From a bacterium (lineage in GTDB: Bacteria > ARS69): a DNA stretch of 30,024 nucleotides. Location of the stretch: assembly GCA_025774805.1 (NCBI GenBank), contig JALGZR010000071.1, forward strand, positions 1-30,024, read 5' to 3'. Below, piece by piece: positions 24,415 to 30,024 of the stretch (positions are counted from its first letter, which is position 1; each line of letters opens with the position of its first letter). A model generated the notes under the pieces. The model had not been told where the DNA came from and made no database searches. It was given only the letters and a program-made list of their open reading frames with translations. The position numbers were made by a program, and so were the translations under genes.

Positions 24415-24831
24415 CTACTCCACGATCTCCATTCCCTTGATCGAGATCTTCTTCGCCTCGGCCAGTTGAAGCTCGTCGAGCACGTTCACCATCGTCTCGT
24501 AAAAGGAGTCGGGGTGGACCTTGAGCTGGCAGATGAGGTTTTCGTTTTCGAGAATTCGGCGACGGACCTCACCCTCGATCGAGGGAATCCCGAACGGGAC
24601 GCCGTTGATGGTCACGAGGTTGTTCGCCTGGATCTCGATGTTCAGGATGTTCTTCTGACTGACCCGCGCGGTCTCCGACGCCTGCCCGGGAAGCTGCATG
24701 GGAAGCCCGAGCTCCTGGGAGAAGATCGTGCTGACCAGGAAGAAAATGAGGAGCAGAAACGCGATGTCCGCCATCGACGCGGTGGAGATGTCGTCTACGG
24801 TCCCCTTCTTGCGTCGGAACTGGACGGCCAT
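24415..24831 (-). CDS. exbD: ExbD/TolR-type biopolymer transport protein (first copy)
   Basis: 138 residues. It has the same layout as the following gene: basic N-terminus, membrane helix with Asp22 (TASMADIAFLLLIFFLVSTIF), and a periplasmic domain (LPMQLPGQASETARVSQKN, VDELQLAEAKKISIKGMEIVE-like end). The Asp in the helix is the residue needed for proton flow in ExbD/TolR. ATG at 24829-24831 with GGAGG 5 nt upstream. It follows the ExbB/TolQ gene by 67 bp. Confidence 0.93.
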   Translation of the reverse strand: MAVQFRRKKGTVDDISTASMADIAFLLLIFFLVSTIFSQELGLPMQLPGQASETARVSQKNILNIEIQANNLVTINGVPFGIPSIEGEVRRRILENENLICQLKVHPDSFYETMVNVLDELQLAEAKKISIKGMEIVE

Positions 24832-24898
24832 GCTGTCCTCCTTCTCCGGCCTCCCCGGCCCGGGAACGGGGCGGCTCCGCTCCCACCCGCCGGGGCGA

Positions 24899-25807
24899 CT
24901 ACTCCACCCCCGCCTGCTTCACCCCGAGATCGACCAGGGTGTCGACGAGGTCGGCGGACGTCTCCTGCATCTCGATCACGAACCGGTCGATCTGGGACAC
25001 GAAGTAGTTGTGCCCGATCGACATCGGGATGGCCACGATCAGACCGCTCATCGTCGTCAGAAGCGCCTCGGAGATACCGGAGGCCACGAGCTTCGCGTTT
25101 ACCTGGTCGGCGGCGGCGATGGCGTCGAACGCCGAGACCATCCCGGACACCGTCCCCAGGAACCCGAGCAGCGGAGCCACGTTGGCGATCGTCGCCAGGA
25201 CGAGCAGCCCCCGCTCGAGGAAGGAGAGCTCCACGACTCCGGCGCTCTCGATTGCCTTTTCCGTCGCCTCGATGCTGATGGTGGAGCGCCGCAGCCCGGC
25301 GTGCAGGATCGCGGGAATCGGTCCGCGAGTCTTCTCGCACACCTCTATGGCCGCCTCGATACCTCCCTCCCCCTTGAGCGCGGAGAGAACGCGGTTCATG
25401 AGGGTCCGGACGTTGGTGCGCGCCCGGCCGAGAGTCCAGAAGCGCTCCAGGATCACGGCGACCCCGATCACGAAGAGGATCAAGAGCGGCCACATGAAGA
25501 CGCCGCCCTTCTGGAACTGCTCCACGGCGCCGCTCGAGGCCATTCGATCCAGGAAACCCGTCTCGGTCTCCTCGACCACACCGAGATCATCGAAGCCGGT
25601 TCCCCAGTTCGCCAGCGAGTCGACCGCGGCGGAATCGACGGCTGCCGAGTCCATGGGAGCGGTCTCCATCGTCGACTCCGCGGCGATCCCGCTCTCCGCG
25701 GCCGTACCCTCGACCGCTTCCTCCTGGGCGAAGACCGTGGCGCCCAACACTCCGGCAAGGCACGCGACCGCCATGAGTGAGGTGAACTTCTTCCGCTCCA
25801 ATCGCAT
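24899..25807 (-). CDS. exbB: ExbB/TolQ/MotA-type proton channel subunit with N-terminal signal and low-complexity segment
   Basis: 302 residues. A cleavable-looking signal (LMAVACLAGVLGATVFA, about 10-26) precedes an acidic Ala/Ser/Glu segment with AAVDSAAVDS. The conserved part starts at about 90 with a first helix (FMWPLLILFVIGVAVILERFWTL) and has the two coupled helices (ERGLLVLATIANVAPLLGFLGTVSGMVSAF and ALLTTMSGLIVAIPMSIGHNYF). ATG at 25807 is chosen because AAAGGAG lies 8 nt upstream; an earlier in-frame ATG at 25924 has no ribosome site and would begin only about 12 nt into the predicted transcript. It heads the exbB-exbD-exbD-tonB set. Confidence 0.92.
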   Translation of the reverse strand: MRLERKKFTSLMAVACLAGVLGATVFAQEEAVEGTAAESGIAAESTMETAPMDSAAVDSAAVDSLANWGTGFDDLGVVEETETGFLDRMASSGAVEQFQKGGVFMWPLLILFVIGVAVILERFWTLGRARTNVRTLMNRVLSALKGEGGIEAAIEVCEKTRGPIPAILHAGLRRSTISIEATEKAIESAGVVELSFLERGLLVLATIANVAPLLGFLGTVSGMVSAFDAIAAADQVNAKLVASGISEALLTTMSGLIVAIPMSIGHNYFVSQIDRFVIEMQETSADLVDTLVDLGVKQAGVE

Positions 25808-25942
25808 CGAAGGTACTCCTTTGGCTTCCGAGCTGGCTCGGACGCGGTCGGATCCGGCCGGCGCTGCGCGCCATTCCGAGGATCCGAGGGTCCGGGATCG
25901 GGATCGGGATTCCCGTTTCTTCATAAGGAAATGAGACCTCGC

Positions 25943-25972
25943 ATTTTAGGAACGAGCATTTCGAAGTGTCAA
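25943..25972 (-). promoter_or_regulatory. Sigma-70-like promoter for exbB-exbD-exbD-tonB
   Basis: On the minus strand a perfect TTGACA (25967-25972) is followed after 18 bp by TAAAAT (25943-25948), a near-consensus -10. The start near 25936 gives a leader of about 130 nt before the exbB ATG; the leader contains GGGATC three times in tandem (25892-25911) and could fold. This is the strongest promoter-like signal in the window. Confidence 0.82.
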
Positions 25973-26040
25973 CCCGTTTCCCCCGGCGGAACGGGGCTCC
26001 GACCTCACGGCGCGAGCCGGGCCGGCCCTCGGGGCGGCTT

Positions 26041-26220
26041 TAGCCGGCATTTCTCACCAGGCTCGTCGCGAGGCTGCGGATAGCCGTGTCTGGTGAGGAG
26101 ACGGGGTGCTTTCGCCCGAGGCGGGGCCGTAGCCCCGTCGCAGGGCGGAAGTACCACAACGACGAAGCCAGGCGCGGCTTCGCCGCTGCTGCAGCAGAGC
26201 CCGGTGAGACATGCAGGCTA
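26041..26220 (-). repeat. Dispersed palindromic repeat, copy 3
   Basis: 180 bp with imperfect terminal inverted repeats of 24 bp, 3 mismatches: left arm 26041-26064 (TAGCCGGCATTTCTCACCAG and on), right arm 26197-26220. Shares an identical 34-base run with copy 2 (26116-26149) that holds the hairpin CGGGGC-CGTA-GCCCCG. A second hairpin, GCGGC-TTC-GCCGC, is at 26074+100 (26174-26186). The last three bases, CTA at 26218-26220, are the stop codon of the GWxTD gene on the minus strand. Between the element and the exbB promoter (25973-26040) I see nothing else. Confidence 0.88.
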
Positions 26221-27807
26221 GTGGAGGGACACTCCCGAGCTCCCGATGAGCTGGAAGTCGCCGTTGCCCATCTCGTCGGCGAAGATGAACTTCAGACCCC
26301 GGTGGCTGTCCTGGTCGAGCGCGATCCGGTCGGTCAGCGGGCGGCCCCGCCCGTCGTAGGTCCAGATCTCGAGGGATTTCGACTTCACGGTCGCGCTGCC
26401 CCGCTGCCGGGCGACGTCCTCCACGTCCCCCTCGAGGAAGTCGTCCCGATCGAGGAAGGAGGCGCTCGGCCGCCCGGTCAGGCCGGCCCGCTCGCCCGGA
26501 TCCGCCACCCGCTCCTCCCGGTCGGTGGGCCCGAAGCCCGAAGAGCTCTCCTTGTAGTTGACCTCGTCGGGTGGTCCGTAGCGGACGAATACCCGGCCCC
26601 GGTCCGTCAGCACTCCCCTCTGAAGCGTGGAGCGGAAATTCCGCTCGACATAGGCCACCCGGGCCCGGAACTCGTCGTGGACCTCGTTCCCCGGGATCTC
26701 CGGATGGGGGTCGAGGCGGTGCCAGAACTCCGCGAGATAGACCTCACGGGCCCCCGCGGAGAGCTTCTCGAACGCGTCGAACTCCGAGTCGGACATGATG
26801 AGGGCCACTTCCTGGAGAACCTCCTCGGCGTCGCGGCGCCACGAGCTCATTCCCCAGATGACCTCGAAGGGTCGGCCCGTCACCCGCATCTCCCCGCTGC
26901 GCTCGTTCATCACGGCGACCTCGAGATGAAAGCTGCCCGCCGGCATGTCGGGAGGGAGATCGAGGATGTCGGTGACCACGAAGGACCCGGTTCGCGGGGT
27001 GGCGCGCTGGACCCGCTCCACGAAGTCGGCGTCCGAGCGGTCGTGAATCCGCGTTTGCACGAGAAACGTGTCGTCCGGTCGGAAGTCCTCGCCTCCGTAG
27101 ACCTCGAGGTACGCACCCACGCGGGACAGGACGAGCCCGTAGTAGTGGGACGGGTTGGGATCGAAGTCGACTCCGTTGCGGCCGAACTGCGACCCGGGTT
27201 CCGCGGGCCCGATCCGCCGGGTGAGCGTCAGATCCGACAGGTGGAACCCACCTCCCGAGAGATCCGTCACCTCGACCCAGTCCTCGATCCGACCGCGCTT
27301 GTGCTTCTTCCGGATCCGATTGAGGAGACCCCTCCGGAGGGATCTCGAGTCCTCCAGCACCAGGACGAGATGGTAGACGCCCGGAGGGAGCTCCACGCGC
27401 TCCCGGATGATCTGGAGGATCGTCCGGTCGCCGGCATCGAGTCGACTCGCGGCCCGGGGTTCGAGGCGGTCGGTGACCCGAGCGACCGTCTCGCCGTCGG
27501 GCCGACGGAACGTCAGCTCGAGGGAGATCTCGCCCGCGAAAGGCCCGGTCTCCTCGTCGGCCCCCTCCTCGGGCCGGAAACCGATCTGGTCGTTGGGAAG
27601 TGCGACGTAGACTTCGACGTCGGACTTGCCGTCGATTCCGCGATAGGCCGAGAGATCGAGGACGAAGTCCAGGTCCTCCTCGCTGTGCAGGGGGAGGACC
27701 TGGGGAACGGGATCGTCGTCGGCCGCCGGAGCGGGTCCGCCCCCGAGAGGGGCGGCCAGCGCGGACCCGAGCAGCAGTCTGCGAGCGAAGCACTGCCATC
27801 GGTTCAC
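26218..27807 (-). CDS. GWxTD-domain secreted protein
   Basis: 529 residues. Signal peptide (CFARRLLLGSALAAPLGGGPAPA, about 6-28). Beta-rich N-terminal and middle parts (FVLDLSAYRGIDGKSDVEVYVALPND, GSFVVTDILDLPPDMPAGSFHLEVAV), then the GWxTD-like core LAEFWHRLDPHPEIPGNEVHDEFRARVAYVERNF and GRVFVRYGPPDEVNYKE. GWxTD (TIGR04514-type) proteins occur in Acidobacteria, Gemmatimonadetes and FCB lineages; their function is not established. GTG at 27805-27807 with GGGAAGG upstream. It follows the PorV-like gene by 103 bp and ends inside repeat copy 3. Confidence 0.85.
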   Translation of the reverse strand: MNRWQCFARRLLLGSALAAPLGGGPAPAADDDPVPQVLPLHSEEDLDFVLDLSAYRGIDGKSDVEVYVALPNDQIGFRPEEGADEETGPFAGEISLELTFRRPDGETVARVTDRLEPRAASRLDAGDRTILQIIRERVELPPGVYHLVLVLEDSRSLRRGLLNRIRKKHKRGRIEDWVEVTDLSGGGFHLSDLTLTRRIGPAEPGSQFGRNGVDFDPNPSHYYGLVLSRVGAYLEVYGGEDFRPDDTFLVQTRIHDRSDADFVERVQRATPRTGSFVVTDILDLPPDMPAGSFHLEVAVMNERSGEMRVTGRPFEVIWGMSSWRRDAEEVLQEVALIMSDSEFDAFEKLSAGAREVYLAEFWHRLDPHPEIPGNEVHDEFRARVAYVERNFRSTLQRGVLTDRGRVFVRYGPPDEVNYKESSSGFGPTDREERVADPGERAGLTGRPSASFLDRDDFLEGDVEDVARQRGSATVKSKSLEIWTYDGRGRPLTDRIALDQDSHRGLKFIFADEMGNGDFQLIGSSGVSLH

Positions 27808-27839
27808 GACCCTTCCCCTCACGCGGGAATCAAGAGATC

Positions 27840-27863
27840 GGGGCGGACTCACGAGCCCGCCCC
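27840..27863 (-). terminator. GC-rich stem-loop between the PorV-like and GWxTD genes
   Basis: GGGGCGG (27840-27846) pairs with CCGCCCC (27857-27863) around a 10-base loop. It lies 32 bp before the GWxTD start and after the PorV-like stop, so it could weaken read-through or protect mRNA ends. There is no T-run. Low confidence as a terminator. Confidence 0.3.
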
Positions 27864-27910
27864 CTCCGTCCCGCCGCTCTCTCCCCGGCGAGCCCCTCCT
27901 CCGGACGCGG

Positions 27911-28876
27911 CTAGAAGCGAAGCTCGGCGGAGAACTTGTGCGTGTCGTCCAAGAAGTCCATCGCGGAGAACCCGTAATCGACCCGCATCCAGGAGGCCGA
28001 ACCGGTCGGGAACTCGACCCCGAAGCCGGCGGCCAGATTCTCCTCGTCTCGATTGAAGCGGTAGCCCCCCCGGAGCTGGAGCTTCGCGTTCGGCTCGAGG
28101 GCCTTCAGGCTGTATTCACCGCCCAAGCTGGCCCGCTCCGCGTTGTCGGCCGGGTGATCGAATTCGAAGGCGATCAAGAGATTGTGGTGGTCGCTCTGAT
28201 AAGCATCCATCGCGGCGCCCACCCGGAACATGGTGGGCATGGGGAAGGAGTCGTCGATGAACTTGATCGATGGTCCCAGGCTCTGGATCGCCATACCGAT
28301 CCGGATCGTTCGGAAGTCGGTGTAGTAGAGCGTGCCGAAGTCGACGACGAAGCCGTCGGCGTTCTCGTCGTCCAGACCGAGGTGCAGGTACTTGGCGGTG
28401 AGACCGAACGCGAATCGATCGATGAGGTTCTTGGCCCAGGTCAGTCCGAGATTGAAGCTGCCCGCGTCGAAGTTCTCCCCGGTTCCCTCCGGCCGGTACT
28501 CGGTTCGCCGGGGAATGGGATCCATCTGGAGAATCGTCGCGTTGACGGCATACGCGCCGGGCAACCCGCCGTACGTGAACGCGTAGCCGAAGAACTCGTG
28601 GGAGATGTCGGCGGGCCACGTGGAGTGATTCAGGCTCAGTCGGCTCTCGCCGTCCAAGGTGATCCGGGCCACACTGGCGGGATTCCACCAGATTCCCGAC
28701 GCGTCATCGGACACCGCAACGAAGGTCTCGCCCATTCCCACCGCCCGAGCCCCCACGCCGATCTTCAGGAACTGGGCTCCGGCCGTTCCGACTTTGCGGA
28801 AGATCTGGGCGCCATCCGCGCCGGGCGCTCCCAGCAGGATCACCGCGACGGTGGCGAGGCTGAGATGACGCTTCAA
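27911..28876 (-). CDS. PorV/PorQ-family outer-membrane barrel protein
   Basis: 321 residues. Signal peptide (LSLATVAVILLGAPGADG), then GAQFLKIGVGARAVGMGETFVAVSDDASGIWWNPAS, the hallmark start of PorV/PorQ (UPF0164) barrels, then alternating strands (LTAKYLHLGLDD, IRIGMAIQSLGP, LQLRGGYRF) to a terminal strand ending in Phe (KFSAELRF), as outer-membrane barrels do. PorV serves as a shuttle protein in type IX secretion; many FCB genomes have several paralogues, so this exact role is inferred. TTG at 28874-28876 has GGAGG 4 nt upstream. It follows a secreted FlgD-Ig protein by 104 bp. Confidence 0.88.
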   Translation of the reverse strand: MKRHLSLATVAVILLGAPGADGAQIFRKVGTAGAQFLKIGVGARAVGMGETFVAVSDDASGIWWNPASVARITLDGESRLSLNHSTWPADISHEFFGYAFTYGGLPGAYAVNATILQMDPIPRRTEYRPEGTGENFDAGSFNLGLTWAKNLIDRFAFGLTAKYLHLGLDDENADGFVVDFGTLYYTDFRTIRIGMAIQSLGPSIKFIDDSFPMPTMFRVGAAMDAYQSDHHNLLIAFEFDHPADNAERASLGGEYSLKALEPNAKLQLRGGYRFNRDEENLAAGFGVEFPTGSASWMRVDYGFSAMDFLDDTHKFSAELRF

Positions 28877-28980
28877 TGAACCTCCTCCTTGGCTCCCCTC
28901 CACCCCGGGCCCGCAAGCCTCGCGAGCCGATGGATTGCAGGCTCCGGTCCGTTCCTGGGTCCGTCCGGAGCGTGGCCACT

Positions 28981-30024
28981 CTACCGGATTATCACGAACT
29001 TGCCAACCTTCTCCGATCCGTCGATATCGGACGTGACGTGGTACAGGTAGATCCCACTCACGGTGTCCTGGTTGTTCTTGGAAATCAGGTTCCAGGCGGT
29101 GGCGCCGACCGGTAGGTCGGAGTCGAGACGTCGGTCGTCGTCGTGGTCGAGCGTGATGACGTGATCGCCCGCGAGCGTGAAGATCCGGATCGTCGCGCGC
29201 ACGGGCAGATTGTAGAACTTGATCCGCCGCCCGGTGGGCTCGAAGTTCGTCTCGGCCAGATCCCAGGCCGCCGAGCCCTTGTAGGGATTCGGTACCACGA
29301 TGACGTCGTCGAGGGTCTGCGCCGGCGTGGGGCTGGGCATCACCTGGACCATGTTCTGGGTCGGTTTGCCGAACTTCGGCTGCTCGATGCGCTGGAACAC
29401 GTACGTCGTCTCGGGAGGGACCCCCCCGATCACCGGGATTCTCTCGTAGGTTCCCCGATCGTAGGCCGAGACCGCGTACCAGTACCAGAAGCCGTTCTGG
29501 ACCCGCGTATCGACGTACCGGTACTTCCCGACCCCGGACTGACCCGTGTCCACGTCGGAAAGCTCCGTGCTGTCGAAGTCGGCCACCAGCCTCCACATGT
29601 CGTCCGCCGGGACCGTCGACTCCCGTCGCCACCCCTCCGCCTTCCAAACCTGGTATCCCGCGAAGTCGAGTTGACCCGTCAGGGGATCGGGCGTCAGCTC
29701 GGGACCGTCGTTCCACTCGACGACCACGTGATCGTCGCCCGGCGTGACCAGGATTTCCGGGGGGGGAGGCGGCGAGCTCGTCGCCCACGGGACCCGGGGG
29801 CTATTCGGATCGTCGGGGTCTAACGCGAAGCCGAAGAACACCCGCTGAGCCGCCTTCGGGTTCGTCATGTCGGGGTCGCGTCGGGTGATGTCGCCTACGG
29901 TCGTCTCGATCATTTCCCCGCACACGAACGCGACCTGGAAGGTCAACGTCGACCCCGGAGGAATCAGCTGGAACGGACCTGCCGAGACCAGGAAGCGATA
30001 GTCGTTGGCGCGGCTGGTCCCCGG
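28981..30024 (-). CDS. Secreted protein with fibronectin-like and FlgD-type C-terminal domains, 5' end outside window
   Basis: 347 residues visible, open through the window edge, so the gene starts beyond 30024. The central part resembles a fibronectin type III module (VVVEWNDGPELTPD, FAGYQVWKAEGWR, YRYVDTRVQNGFWYWYAVSAYDRG). The C-terminal 90 residues match the FlgD_ig/type-IX-like sorting form: VVPNPYKGSAAWDLAE, IRIFTLAGDHVITLDHDDD, GIYLYHVTSD and VGKFVIIR. The VIIR ending with GIYLY before it is common in exported FCB proteins. A TTG at 29946 is in frame but the preceding residues continue the same fold, so it is not the start. Confidence 0.85.
   Translation of the reverse strand, partial: PGTSRANDYRFLVSAGPFQLIPPGSTLTFQVAFVCGEMIETTVGDITRRDPDMTNPKAAQRVFFGFALDPDDPNSPRVPWATSSPPPPPEILVTPGDDHVVVEWNDGPELTPDPLTGQLDFAGYQVWKAEGWRRESTVPADDMWRLVADFDSTELSDVDTGQSGVGKYRYVDTRVQNGFWYWYAVSAYDRGTYERIPVIGGVPPETTYVFQRIEQPKFGKPTQNMVQVMPSPTPAQTLDDVIVVPNPYKGSAAWDLAETNFEPTGRRIKFYNLPVRATIRIFTLAGDHVITLDHDDDRRLDSDLPVGATAWNLISKNNQDTVSGIYLYHVTSDIDGSEKVGKFVIIR

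Noticed and set aside
25808-25924. Upstream ATG at 25924 as the exbB start
   Set aside because: No ribosome site, only about 12 nt after the predicted transcript start, and the added 39 residues are Arg/Ser-rich with a second, better start at 25807.
1-30024. tRNA, rRNA, CRISPR array or prophage
   Set aside because: No tRNA-like cloverleaf, rRNA core motif, regularly spaced direct repeats, integrase, transposase or phage gene was found; gaps are few and short.

Overview
The window is very GC-rich and densely coded. Almost every gene lies on the minus strand; the two exceptions are at 11355-11792 and 12371-12937. The gene content points to a Gram-negative bacterium with an Kdo-type lipopolysaccharide outer membrane, probably in or near the FCB superphylum (Eisenbacteria-, Krumholzibacteria-, Latescibacteria- or Gemmatimonadota-like). 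The reasons are CMP-Kdo synthesis genes, BamD, TolC, TonB/ExbBD, PorV-like barrels, secreted proteins with FlgD-like C-terminal Ig domains, and two GWxTD-domain proteins. The taxon is an inference; there is no rRNA or other marker here that fixes it. I found no tRNA, rRNA, CRISPR array, transposase or prophage gene.

Layout, right to left, which is the direction of transcription for most genes. (1) 30024-26218: a secreted FlgD-Ig protein (cut by the window end), a PorV-like barrel and a GWxTD protein, closed by a palindromic repeat. (2) 25972-23350: a promoter, then ExbB/TolQ, two ExbD proteins and TonB. (3) 23162-15560: a Yip1 membrane protein, then a tightly overlapping run of tolC, a LolD/MacB-type ATPase, a frameshifted GWxTD gene, a peptide-type binding lipoprotein, dppB and dppC, again closed by the repeat. 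(4) 15247-12834: PspC-domain protein, a small membrane protein and a rhomboid-TPR protein. (5) 12937-11355: small secreted, pilin-like and unknown genes with two good divergent promoters. (6) 11356-5027: a secreted FlgD-Ig protein, a PorV-like chimera, bamD, nadD and an RNase E/G gene, closed by a third repeat copy. (7) 4787-1: a promoter, rplU, rpmA, then kdsB, pyrG, kdsA and kdsD. This last group makes CMP-Kdo, with CTP synthase supplying the CTP that KdsB consumes.

The most unusual signal is a roughly 180-bp element present three times (4841-5029, 15381-15564, 26041-26220). It has terminal inverted repeats and an internal hairpin whose stem is conserved while its loop varies. In all three places its right-hand end coincides with the stop codon of the last gene of a minus-strand transcription unit. 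Other notable points are ten 4-bp NTGA stop/start overlaps, including a CTGA that may mark a CTG start; a frameshift that joins the GWxTD 5' frame to the binding-protein frame; and a divergent gene pair whose start codons share the palindrome CATG.
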